The notes beneath the pieces are model-generated. The model did not search any database and had not been told where the DNA came from. It saw nothing but the letters and a program-made list of their open reading frames with translations. A DNA stretch of 53,267 bases, from positions 1-53,267 of the forward strand of contig CAJURT010000027.1 in the NCBI GenBank assembly GCA_910588875.1. Direction: 5' to 3'. Every line of letters begins with the position of its first letter. Position 1 is the stretch's first letter. The stretch comes from an uncultured Lachnospiraceae bacterium (GTDB taxonomy: Bacteria > Bacillota > Clostridia > Lachnospirales > Lachnospiraceae). The position numbers were made by a program, and so were the translations under genes. This document shows, piece after piece, positions 42,097-50,001 of the stretch.

Positions 42097-42240
42097 TTAG
42101 TTCTCCTCATTTTTGTAAAAGAAAACTTATTAAACACAGTCTTAATTAAAATAATATTCTGTTCCAAGATTTCATTCCTTTTGTATCAAATAAGCGGTTT
42201 ACATTTCAGTAAAGTGGCGAAAACGGGAAAAACTCTTGCC

Positions 42241-42300
42241 TTACAGTTCATCGTCACGGCTCAACTTCTCGTACAGCAGCGCAATCTTGGTTTTTACCAT
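42241..42300 (-). pseudogene. remnant N-terminus of a large serine recombinase
   Basis: ATG with AAGGAGATCTGTGCT before it opens the reading MVKTKIALLYEKLSRDDEL, then TAA, then GKSFS. Transposon-type large serine recombinases of clostridia commonly read YxRLSRDDELQGESNS here. The TAA thus stands where Gln is expected, and the sequence diverges a few codons later. Only the start of the catalytic domain remains. The rest of the 42097-42395 gap shows nothing else. Confidence 0.6.
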
Positions 42301-42395
42301 AGCACAGATCTCCTTGAATGAAAATATGCGCTAAGTTCTCCTCGCCTATCACCGAAAAATCAGTGAATTATATTCAGCTACACCTCTTTAACTTA

Positions 42396-42746
42396 CTATC
42401 TCACGGTTAGTATTCCCTTCATTCCATCACTCCTATTGTGGTCATTATAGATTAGTTCTATTTCATCACTTGTACATGCGTACAAGATTTTTATTTCAGA
42501 ATCACCTTTAATAAAATCTACAGAACTAATAATAGCATTCGCACATTTGTTTTCACTACTTCCAACCCACACATCAATACCTGCACCATCTGATGAAACA
42601 GTCCCTTTTAAGAAACCATAATCTAAAGGGTAAATATAATCTGTATACTTTGGATGTGCCATTCCCTTGGGTCTATCAATTTCAATATCATATTTGGAAA
42701 ATAATTTATCAAGCATTTCCCAAAACTCTCTATCATATTTATTCAC
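42396..42746 (-). CDS. inorganic pyrophosphatase-like protein
   Basis: This 116-residue protein has parts of the family I pyrophosphatase core: IDRPKGMAHPKY, YIYPLDYGFLKGT, then DGAGIDVWVGS. These correspond to the E-x-P-x-G-S, Y-P-x-N-Y-G-F and D-G-D-P-x-D-V motifs of the true enzyme. The second Asp of DGDP is Gly here, and the protein is much shorter than the usual 170-plus residues. It is probably a divergent branch with another role or altered activity. It lies 6 bases after the radical SAM remnant and was likely in its operon. The ATG and length are accepted as given; the ribosome site (AATCGTG region) is weak. Confidence 0.7.
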   Translation of the reverse strand: MNKYDREFWEMLDKLFSKYDIEIDRPKGMAHPKYTDYIYPLDYGFLKGTVSSDGAGIDVWVGSSENKCANAIISSVDFIKGDSEIKILYACTSDEIELIYNDHNRSDGMKGILTVR

Positions 42747-42752
42747 GATTAC

Positions 42753-43286
42753 TCAATCCTCCTTTGGCTTAAAGAAAATAGTTGGCAAATAACCATCATG
42801 CACAGACTCAAAATTTGTAGAAGTGATTTTTATCGGCTGTGCATTTCTTTTTGTAAATATTCCAGGACAATATGGATCCTTTTTATTCAATGTTCCATAC
42901 CACAAGTATCTTCTATCATAAACACCACCAGCACATGTGTTTTCATAAGCGCATCCTTTGCAATCTTCTGGAATAGTCCTTACAATCACATCTGTTAAAG
43001 ATTTATTCTGTTCCATCTTTTCCAGAACATTAGTTTCCTTTATATTTGCCACAATATAGTTCTCGTCTATCAAGTATGTACTAGGAGTGATACTCCCATC
43101 AGCAAGTATTCTAATACTTCGATCACCTGATGGATCCGCTACAGTTTCATTAGTTAAAAATGACAAAAACAAAGCATCATTCATCGAGATAATATGATAA
43201 TTTCGAACTATATATTTTAACACATCAACAAATGTATTATATGAGATTATAAATTCCCTTGAGTTCCTGAAATGTATTTTTAAACG
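42753..43286 (-). pseudogene. 5'-truncated radical SAM/SPASM protein
   Basis: The frame is open from 43286 with no start codon matching a complete gene. A GTG at 43223 is the first possible start but lies mid-domain. The translation has LKIHFRNSREFIISYNTF, then IRILADGSITPSTYL, then the SPASM cluster motif CKGCAYENTCAGG and KDPYCPG. These belong to the C-terminal third of radical SAM/SPASM peptide-modifying or related enzymes. The CxxxCxxC radical SAM motif and barrel are missing. The break lies about 200 bases before the IS30 remnant, so insertion or later deletion probably removed the 5' part. Confidence 0.7.
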
Positions 43287-43500
43287 CTACTCTTTTAGCG
43301 CATGATTGCGTTTAGTCTTTCATAAGTAGCATTTAGTCGTTCACACAGCTATCCTTAACCGTCTTGTCTGCCAGCCTGTGGGATCCCCTGTCTTCTGCTC
43401 CTTCCCTCATCTCCGCTTTCTTTTCACTGTTGAATTGTATCCCATATCCGTCTATTCTTTTCTTGACTGTCCCGGTGGCGTCAAAAGGAGGACTCTCTTT

Positions 43501-44373
43501 ATGTCTAAGTTAATTCCAGGCAACCACAAACACCTTACCCCGTATGACCGCCAGTTCATCGAACAATCCCTCAACGAAGGCAGGTCTTTCCGCGAAATCT
43601 CCAGGTACCTCTGCAAGGACCCCTCCACCATCTCCAGGGAGGTCTGGAAACACCGAACGGTTAACTCCTGGAACCGCGGCTGCTTTAACAATCCGTATAA
43701 CTTCTGCATTCACCGTTACCGCTGTAAGAAAACCAACGCCTGCAGCAAACTCATCATCTGCGATACCCTGTGCCGCTCATGTCATAAGTGCAACAGCGTC
43801 TGCCCGCGTTTCGAACGGGAATGCTGCCCACGCATTGAAAAGGCCCCTTTCGTGTGCAACGGCTGCGACAAGCCCAGGAACCGATGCCCCATCCATTCCA
43901 AGTATGATTACAATGCCTCCTCTGCGCACAGACATTACACCGAATGTCTTTCCTCTTCACGGGAAGGTGTCAATCTGACGGATGGCCAGTGGCGGTCCAT
44001 CGACCGGGTGGTCCGTCCCCTCATTGAACAGGGGCAGTCCCCCTACATGATCATCGCAAACCACCCTGAACTTGGCAGAACCAGCATCTATTACTGCGAC
44101 CCCATGCGCAGCAACCAGAAGGCCGGTATTGAAAACGTCCACACAATGCTGCGCATGATCCTGCCCAAAGGGACAAGTTTTGAATGGTTCACCCAATAGG
44201 ACGTCCGAAAATGTGTCGACCACATCAACAACGCGCCTAGGAAGTGCCTGAAAGGGCGTACACCGTATGAAATAGCGATTAAAACCTATGGCCCGGAACT
44301 GTTGAAAAAACTACAGTTCCGGTTCGTTGCGCCAGATGAAGTGACGCTGTCACCGAAGCTGCTTAGAAACTAA
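43501..44373 (+). mobile_element. IS30-family insertion sequence remnant: transposase with internal deletion and stop
   Basis: The frame starts MSKLIPGNHKHLTPYDRQFI with a helix-turn-helix (GRSFREISRYLCKDPSTISRE) and a Cys-rich zinc segment. At about 44097, RTSIYY runs straight into CDPMRSNQKAGIENVHT, which belongs to the end of the DDE domain. The central catalytic part, probably 100 residues or more, is thus deleted in frame. After FEWFTQ an in-frame TAG (44197-44199) interrupts DVRKCVDHINNAPR, GRTPYEIA and LLRN before the final TAA. The copy cannot make transposase. AT-rich flanks (43300-43340 and 44580-44630) contain similar GCATTTA-type motifs that may be the element ends. Confidence 0.85.
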
Positions 44374-44723
44374 CCCATGAAAAAACGCCACCGGACAGAA
44401 AGATAAAACCATAAAAATCCCGAGCGGCCTGTAGACTTTACTTTTTCACACCCACAAGTCCAGAGGCCTGTTTGCTTTGCCCTGATTTAGAATTTTTCCA
44501 AGGATTTGAGATCAGTTTATCACAAAAACATCGGAAATGACACCAAAACATCTGTAAATTGTGCAGTTTTTTAATGGGGTATTGCATTTACTGTTGCATA
44601 CCGTATTTACTTTTACAATTCACGTGGTTCACCAAATAGCCTATTTTGAATCTTCGGATTGTCATTTCGAGGCTCTTTCAAGAATGGTGTGGTAGAGGTT
44701 CATCTTATCGCCCCGCCGCAGAT
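44374..44723. other. intergenic flank of the IS30 remnant
   Basis: No gene or terminator was recognised. The interval includes GACTTTACTTTTTCACACC and GTATTTACTTTTACAATTC, which resemble each other and GCATTTAGTCGTTCACACA left of the transposase. These are candidate end sequences. Confidence 0.4.
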
Positions 44724-45848
44724 TTATTCCAAATGTCTCTCATAGTGGTACTCCCCCATCCGCAGATAAGGCTCCACAAACAGCATATACAGATTCATTA
44801 CCGCCATATTGATCTCCCCCATGGCACAGGCAAGCCTCTCCTCGGAGATATTCACCTCCAGAAGTTCCCGCAGATCCTGGAAGGGTGATTTCCCGGCCAG
44901 CTTTCTCAGAACATCGGGACTATAGTCCCGCTCAGAGAGGAATATCTGGCTGCGCAGGGTTCGCGGAGCCACATTCTTGCTGCCGGGATCCGGCACATCC
45001 TCCGGATATTCATAGGCCAGGGAGAAGTAATACCCGCGGGGGTCCAGGTACCGCTTGTCCTGCTCCACCAACTCCCATCCCTCCAGGTCGGAGCCATAGC
45101 GGCAGAGCGCCTCCCGGAAACGCCGGACCCTGTCCTCTTCCTCCTGCGGGAGCGTCCTTCCCGCCTCCTCCTGTTCCAGATAGCAGGAGAGGGCGCCCAT
45201 GCAGCGAAGAATGTGATCCAGATGGCCAAACTCCTGCCATGCGGCGATATAACGCCGTAAAATCTGCGCCAGAGCCTCTTTCAGGGACCAGGCGCCGTCG
45301 TTATCCTTCAGGAATGTCTCCCGCCAGATCCGGAAAGACTCCGCCCGGTCCTCATCAAGCGTTCCGTCCTCCTGAAAACTCAGATCCACCAGGGCATCCA
45401 GATACTGTTTCAGGCTCATCCGCATGCAGTGGTAAATATTCCGATATCGCATCCCGCCCTTTGCGTGGTCTAACAGGATCAGGCCAAGCAGGACCAGGGC
45501 ATTGTTTGTCCGGACACTCCAGACGGACCGGTAAGGATCAGGGGGTTCCAATATGAGCGTCCCGGACGAGAGGCTCCGAAGGATGCCATCGTCGTGCTCG
45601 ACCGCCATCCGGAAGCTGTGGCAGAAGCCGCCGTAATGAAGAAGCCCTTCCTCCAGACACTCCCAAAACTCACCGGTCAGCGCCTCCATGATGTTCTTGT
45701 CATCACTTCCGCAGAAAAAATACGCCGTACACACACTGTCAAGCAGCTGCACCAGCCTGGCAGCGGCCTCAGGCGAAGCTGCCTGAGATTCTGCCGCCAT
45801 CTTAAGCCGTTCCTCCAATGTAAAAAGCGTCCTGTTTTCCTTTGTCAT
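44724..45848 (-). CDS. unknown protein of 374 residues, coupled to the VirD4-like ATPase
   Basis: I do not recognise this family. It is a soluble, mostly helical, acidic protein with no signal peptide. Segments that look ordered include LVQLLDSVCTAYFFCG, NNALVLLGLILLDHAKGG (hydrophobic but too short and charged at its edges for a sure membrane helix), and EINMAVMNLYMLFVEPYL near the end. Its ATG overlaps the stop of the VirD4-like gene (GTATGACA), so translation is coupled and the two products probably work together. The GC-rich codon use matches the ATPase, clpP and the divergent pair, and differs from the AT-rich DNA beyond the IS30 remnant. Confidence 0.75.
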   Translation of the reverse strand: MTKENRTLFTLEERLKMAAESQAASPEAAARLVQLLDSVCTAYFFCGSDDKNIMEALTGEFWECLEEGLLHYGGFCHSFRMAVEHDDGILRSLSSGTLILEPPDPYRSVWSVRTNNALVLLGLILLDHAKGGMRYRNIYHCMRMSLKQYLDALVDLSFQEDGTLDEDRAESFRIWRETFLKDNDGAWSLKEALAQILRRYIAAWQEFGHLDHILRCMGALSCYLEQEEAGRTLPQEEEDRVRRFREALCRYGSDLEGWELVEQDKRYLDPRGYYFSLAYEYPEDVPDPGSKNVAPRTLRSQIFLSERDYSPDVLRKLAGKSPFQDLRELLEVNISEERLACAMGEINMAVMNLYMLFVEPYLRMGEYHYERHLE

Positions 45849-47179
45849 ACAGCCTCCTTTCTGGGCTCCGCCCCGGCTTTTGCCTTCGCTGTCTTCCCCG
45901 GTTTTGTCCCGGCTTTCGCCGTCTCCCCCGGCATCATCAGGCTGCGGTAGGCAATATCGCTGTCCAACTCGTACTTCCTTGCCTTTCTGGGCTCGCTGCC
46001 CCTCTCGCAGATAAACAGGGTGTCTAAAGGCAGATTGAGAACCGTGGAGACCAGACAGTTAAACTTTCTGGCAAAATATTCTGCCGTTTGGGAGTCCGTT
46101 CCTCCCAGGTACAGACAGTGGTCACAGTTGTTTATGATAGTCTGGGCTTTTGCATGGCCATAGAGATCCTCCAGCTGGGAGAGGCTCTGGATGACCAGGC
46201 TGACATAGATCTCCCGGGAACGGATCACGGAGATGATCTTATCGAAATCCGGGATCACCGTGTTGGTGCTGAAGTCATCCAGAATGAAGCGCACCGGGAT
46301 CGGGAGACGGCTGTCCGGCTGCCGGTCCGCGGCAGCCATGAGATACTGCAGCGCCTGGGTGTAGAAGAGGTTAACCAGGGCATCCTGGCTGCGGTCCGAA
46401 TCGCTGACAGACAAAAACAGCGCCGTTTTTCCTCTGAGAAAGGCTCCCATATCCACCTGTTCTCTCATGCAGAACATCCGCTTTACCCCGGAGTATGCCA
46501 CCACATCCAGGTGCTGCGCCAGGATCCCCTTGATGCTGGCATCCATCTTCTCCGCCCTTGCGTTTTGCCGGATCATCTGTATCTTGCGTGCAAAGGCGCT
46601 GTCGGGATGGGTTACACACTCCTCCTCGATCATATCTTCCAGGTTGTCGCTTCCCATCTTCGAAAGGAAGGTGAATACTTCATACAGGTTATGCTGCCAT
46701 GGGGGCAGCAGATTCATGACAAAGAGAATGATCGCCTCCAGATACATCTGGGCTGCCTGATCCCAAAAGGGTTCTTGGGAATTCAGGCACGGGCAGATCG
46801 CCTGGGCGATCTTCTTGATATCCTGCTCACTGTAGTGGTCGCCATTCTTATTTGCCTTGCTGTTCCGGCACTTTCGGATATAAGCCAGAGGATTATATCC
46901 CCAGGGGGTATCGGCTACGTCCGTGAAGTCCAGATGCATAACCGTGTACCCCCTTTCTCTCAGGTGTTCCCCATACAGCCGGCACAGGTTTCCCTTTGTG
47001 TCGGCAACGATCAGGCTGTCCTGAGTATGGAGGATGTTGGGCACCACGTAGCCCCTGGTCTTGCCACTGCCCGCCGGTCCCACCAGCAGGTCATTGTTGT
47101 TGATCCCTGTGACCCAGGTGTCGTTGCTGACGAATACATCCTTTGCAAGGATACGTTTGGATTTCACATTATTGTACAT
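45845..47179 (-). CDS. VirD4/TraG-like coupling-protein ATPase without membrane domain
   Basis: This is a 444-residue FtsK/HerA-superfamily ATPase of the type IV coupling protein branch. Walker A is GPAGSGKT at 34-41. VADTKGNLCRLYGEHLRERG and YNPLAYIRK are typical. Walker B is RFILDDFSTN near 298-306, followed by IISVIRSREIYVSLVIQS, a T4CP hallmark. Coupling proteins normally have two N-terminal membrane helices; here the ATPase domain starts about 20 residues after the ATG. The ATG at 47179 follows GCAGGAGGAAAAAGT and was chosen over an open upstream extension that runs into clpP. The tail is a Lys/Ala/Gly-rich repeat (TAKAGTKPGK). No relaxase or mating-channel gene is nearby. Confidence 0.85.
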   Translation of the reverse strand: MYNNVKSKRILAKDVFVSNDTWVTGINNNDLLVGPAGSGKTRGYVVPNILHTQDSLIVADTKGNLCRLYGEHLRERGYTVMHLDFTDVADTPWGYNPLAYIRKCRNSKANKNGDHYSEQDIKKIAQAICPCLNSQEPFWDQAAQMYLEAIILFVMNLLPPWQHNLYEVFTFLSKMGSDNLEDMIEEECVTHPDSAFARKIQMIRQNARAEKMDASIKGILAQHLDVVAYSGVKRMFCMREQVDMGAFLRGKTALFLSVSDSDRSQDALVNLFYTQALQYLMAAADRQPDSRLPIPVRFILDDFSTNTVIPDFDKIISVIRSREIYVSLVIQSLSQLEDLYGHAKAQTIINNCDHCLYLGGTDSQTAEYFARKFNCLVSTVLNLPLDTLFICERGSEPRKARKYELDSDIAYRSLMMPGETAKAGTKPGKTAKAKAGAEPRKEAV

Positions 47180-47240
47180 ACTTTTTCCTCCTGCTTTAAT
47201 ATCCTCAGCGGCCCCTTGTCCACTGAGGGGGTTGACTTTT

Positions 47241-47837
47241 TTATTTATTTTCTGCAAGGCTTGTAATGATGTGGTCGGCAAGCCCGAATTTGACCGCCTC
47301 CTCCCCCCGGAAGTAGCTGTCGTTGGCGGTCTTTTCCAGAACCTCCTCCAAACTCTTGCCGGAATGCTCCGCAATGACTTTTGCAATGATCTGCCGGGTT
47401 TCCATCAGGTCGTCGCTGATCGCTTTCAGCTTCAGGGCACTGCCGCCGGTCTGGATGATCAGCGGATCATGGATCATGAGGCGGCTGTGGGGCAGCATGT
47501 CGCGCTCTGCGCCTGAAACGAAGAGCAGCGCCGCCATGGAGGCCGCCAGTCCCACACAAATCGTCCGGACAGGGCAGCTCACTGCCTGCATCACGTCGTA
47601 GAGCGCCATACCGCTGTCCACGCTGCCTCCGGGGCTGTTGATGTACAGAGTAATCGGCGCCTCCGGATCCTCGCTCTGCAGGTAGCGCAGTTCACGGATC
47701 AGGGCGTTCACCGAGTCCGCGCTCACCTCCCCCACCAGTTCCACCTCCCGGTGAGACAGCATCTCATCCCGGATAGAGATGAGATCGTAGCCGCGGAATG
47801 ATTCTTTGATGATTCTTGCTTCGTTTGCAATGTACAC
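47241..47837 (-). CDS. ClpP-type serine protease
   Basis: This 198-residue protease of the ClpP family has the full triad: Ser100 in GLAASMAA, His123 in MIHDP and Asp173 in NDSYF. LYINSPGGSVDSGMALYD is the substrate-strand and oxyanion region, and GAERDMLPHSRLMIH is the handle start. Conserved hydrophobic-cleft residues for binding a Clp ATPase may be present but were not traced. The start is GTG at 47837 with AGGAGGAATCATT before it. The gene follows the 37-residue gene by 58 bases and precedes the VirD4-like gene by 61 bases. Its accessory location and lack of an adjacent clpX suggest a second, system-specific ClpP rather than the housekeeping copy. Confidence 0.92.
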   Translation of the reverse strand: MYIANEARIIKESFRGYDLISIRDEMLSHREVELVGEVSADSVNALIRELRYLQSEDPEAPITLYINSPGGSVDSGMALYDVMQAVSCPVRTICVGLAASMAALLFVSGAERDMLPHSRLMIHDPLIIQTGGSALKLKAISDDLMETRQIIAKVIAEHSGKSLEEVLEKTANDSYFRGEEAVKFGLADHIITSLAENK

Positions 47838-47895
47838 AATGATTCCTCCTGTTCTGCATCATCAGATAACTTTTGTTTTGTGTCATTTTTGTGGC

Positions 47896-48009
47896 TTAAT
47901 AGTCTTCCCCCCAGTCAAGCATTTCGCAGGCTTCTTCCACCGCCTGGTCGTATGCATCCTGAAGGTCGTCGCCCTCTGCATCAAGCAGATATTCCCAATC
48001 GATTGACAT
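47896..48009 (-). CDS. 37-residue acidic protein, first gene of the clpP operon
   Basis: The ATG at 48009 is preceded by GAGAGGAGGTGACC, one of the strongest ribosome sites in the window. The product starts MSIDWEYLLDAEGDDLQDAY and continues DQAVEEACEMLDWGEDY. It is extremely acidic, with two Trp residues at opposite ends and a single Cys. It should form one amphipathic helix. No family is recognised. Position directly ahead of clpP and the VirD4-like ATPase suggests a regulator, adaptor or tagged substrate of one of them, which is inference. Confidence 0.65.
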   Translation of the reverse strand: MSIDWEYLLDAEGDDLQDAYDQAVEEACEMLDWGEDY

Positions 48010-48184
48010 TGATGGTCACCTCCTCTCTTTCATAACAGATTTTCCCCGAAGAGAAATCATTCCTTTTCGCCGTTTTATCCGATGCCGTTCCTGCCCCTGC
48101 TTTTCAGCGGCGTTTTGTTCCCTTTGATACGCTTTATACCATATATCTCCGGGGAACATATCCCTTCGGCCGGTCATTCAGTTT

Positions 48185-48600
48185 TCAAGGTTCCTGCCTT
48201 ACAATAAACAGTATACCGGTTTTCTTTTCTTTGATTTGTAAATTTTGCAAACTGTTCGCGAAACCGTCGCTGTCTATAACATGGCTGGAGGCCTTGTGCC
48301 AGAGATGCTCCGCACGGCTCCCGTCCTGATTCCTCTTTGCGACGAAGTGCATATGGCCCGCAAATGCCTGTTAGCCGATCTTTGTGACGCCGCCGGGAAC
48401 CATGCAGGTCTCCCCTGCCTTTCCATAGGGGTACCAAAGCAGTTCCCTCTGTTCCTTATTAAACAGCAGGCCGTCCCGGACGGAAAGATAGGGATGATCC
48501 TTATCCACCGTGATCCTCCGGGGAACCTGGCTGACCAGCCGGACCCCCATGGTCTGATCCCATCCGGACTTTCCGGTTCCTCGTGGAACTCTTCCTTTGT
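48185..48600 (-). pseudogene. remnant of a BspA-like leucine-rich repeat protein
   Basis: On the minus strand the translation reads VPRRITVDKDHPYLSVRDG, LLFNKEQRELLWYPYGK and MVPGGVTKIG. A TAA (48371-48373) follows, then QAFAGHMHF. This is the BspA-type LRR_5 pattern in which G(V/L)LF-N-K, P-x-G-K, V-P-x-G-V-x-x-I-G and AF recur. The stop falls between IG and QAF. Only about one and a half repeats remain and no start is evident. Outside this stretch, 48010-48184 and 48600-48676 show no gene. Confidence 0.6.
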
Positions 48601-48676
48601 CCTGCCAGATATAAGCAGGTCACCACAAGATTCCAACGCATCGCACGTATACAGTATAATAGTCGGCGGAGTTCAT

Positions 48677-48730
48677 GTTTGTAAAAACTACAAACCAGTC
48701 CTTGATTTTTTGCTACCCTTGTGGTAGGAT
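48677..48730 (+). promoter_or_regulatory. promoter with upstream inverted repeat for the two large unknown genes
   Basis: TTGATT (48702-48707), a 17-base spacer and TAGGAT (48725-48730) form the promoter. A perfect inverted repeat GTTTGTA-AAAAC-TACAAAC (48677-48695) ends 6 bases before the -35 and may bind a regulator. The leader then has a GTGG/CCAC hairpin before AGGAAAGGAAC. Confidence 0.6.
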
Positions 48731-48789
48731 GGCCGTGGTGGGCAGTCCCCCACGCTATCCACATTTCAGGAAAGGAACAGTGAATACCT

Positions 48790-50001
48790 ATGGAACTATC
48801 CAAAACAAAGCTGGAAATCTATGAAAAGAATCTGCAGTGCCTGCAGGAGGCGGCGGACGAACTCATGCGCCGCATGAAGGGCTATGATTACTCCTTCCGC
48901 CGGGAGATCACGGACAAGAAGGGGGAGTTCTGCCCGGAAAAACTCCACGGCCTGGTGAAGGAGATGCTCACCCTATGGGAGGAGAAGCTGTGTGCGGAGC
49001 CCTTCATTAAAAAAGGCTGGGTGAAGTCCTATCTGCGGACGCGGCGGGAACTGTACGGCCTGTACCTCTATCTGGTCATGCGGTGCAGCCTGTACCGAAA
49101 CGGTTACTTCTGCGCCCAGGGCAGCGAGAGGAAGGAGCGGACCGACTTCTCCTTTCTGCTGGAGCAGGCAAAGTGGTTCTCCCGAAGCTGGTGTATCACG
49201 GACGGGCCGGACGGGAACCGCCGGAACGAGCCCCGCAATGGCTATGACAGTCATTTCGGTTTCCACTTCTATTCTCCCATTAACCACTACCTTACCTTTC
49301 AGGAACTGGACGTGAGGAACCTGGACGACGACTGGGCCATGACCCCTCCGTATCAAAGGGCCGAGAACCGGCTCTACAGCAGGACGGGCCGGTGGGAGGA
49401 GACGGACGAGCCGGAGGAAGAGGACGGACCGGAGGAAGCAGGGCAGCCCCAGGAGCCGGATGAACCGGAGAAAGCCGAACAGCCGGAAGCGGATGAGTCG
49501 GAGAAGGCAGAAGAACCGCAGGAAACGGAACAGCCGGAGGAAGAGGACGGGCCGGACATGGATGGTGAGGAGTTTTATAACGATGGGAATGATGACGACG
49601 TCTATGATCTCTATGACCTGGAGGAAGACGAGTTTCTGAGTCCGCTGGATATGATGGATGAGGAGGACCGTGCCGCATGGTGGGAAGCGGAGTATGAGTA
49701 TCAGGGAAAGCTGGAGGAAAGAAACTGGGAACTGCTGCAGATCCTCCTGAAATTTGAGGGCATGGACGAGTATTGCTCTGCCTGCCGACGCTTTGAGGAA
49801 CTCTTTAAGGGGGCAGAGACGGATATTCTGCGGGATTTCTGTCAGGAACTGGAGGAGATCGTGAACCTGTATCTGTCTCAGAGGCAGATCGCCCCCCTGG
49901 CCGATACGGAAAAGGCAGTGGATGTGTATGGCCGCGTCTGTGAGGGGCCTCTTCGGCAGGCCAGAATCTACGGGAGGGGATTGCAATGGAAAGATCTGTG
50001 A
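48790..50001 (+). CDS. unknown protein of 403 residues with long acidic segment
   Basis: I do not recognise this family. The N-terminal 200 residues are helical and aromatic-rich (YLRTRRELYGLYLYLVMRC; HFGFHFYSPINHYLTF). Residues about 203-285 are a Glu/Pro/Asp/Gln-rich low-complexity stretch with internally repeated EEEDGPE- and PEKAEQPE-type units, ending in NDDDVYDLYDLEED. The C-terminal 110 residues are again helical. No signal peptide or membrane helix is seen. AGGAAAGGAAC lies about 10 bases before the ATG. The gene overlaps the next one by 16 bases, so they are co-translated. It diverges from the clpP/VirD4-like operon. Confidence 0.75.
   Translation: MELSKTKLEIYEKNLQCLQEAADELMRRMKGYDYSFRREITDKKGEFCPEKLHGLVKEMLTLWEEKLCAEPFIKKGWVKSYLRTRRELYGLYLYLVMRCSLYRNGYFCAQGSERKERTDFSFLLEQAKWFSRSWCITDGPDGNRRNEPRNGYDSHFGFHFYSPINHYLTFQELDVRNLDDDWAMTPPYQRAENRLYSRTGRWEETDEPEEEDGPEEAGQPQEPDEPEKAEQPEADESEKAEEPQETEQPEEEDGPDMDGEEFYNDGNDDDVYDLYDLEEDEFLSPLDMMDEEDRAAWWEAEYEYQGKLEERNWELLQILLKFEGMDEYCSACRRFEELFKGAETDILRDFCQELEEIVNLYLSQRQIAPLADTEKAVDVYGRVCEGPLRQARIYGRGLQWKDL

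Noticed and set aside
46088..47266. A 392-residue plus-strand open frame
   Set aside because: It lies opposite the VirD4-like gene, which has Walker motifs and a ribosome site. The plus-strand translation has no domain-like sequence.
48245..48727. A 160-residue plus-strand open frame in the gap between divergent operons
   Set aside because: There is no ribosome site, it has a Pro/His-rich random look, and the opposite strand shows LRR_5 motifs instead.
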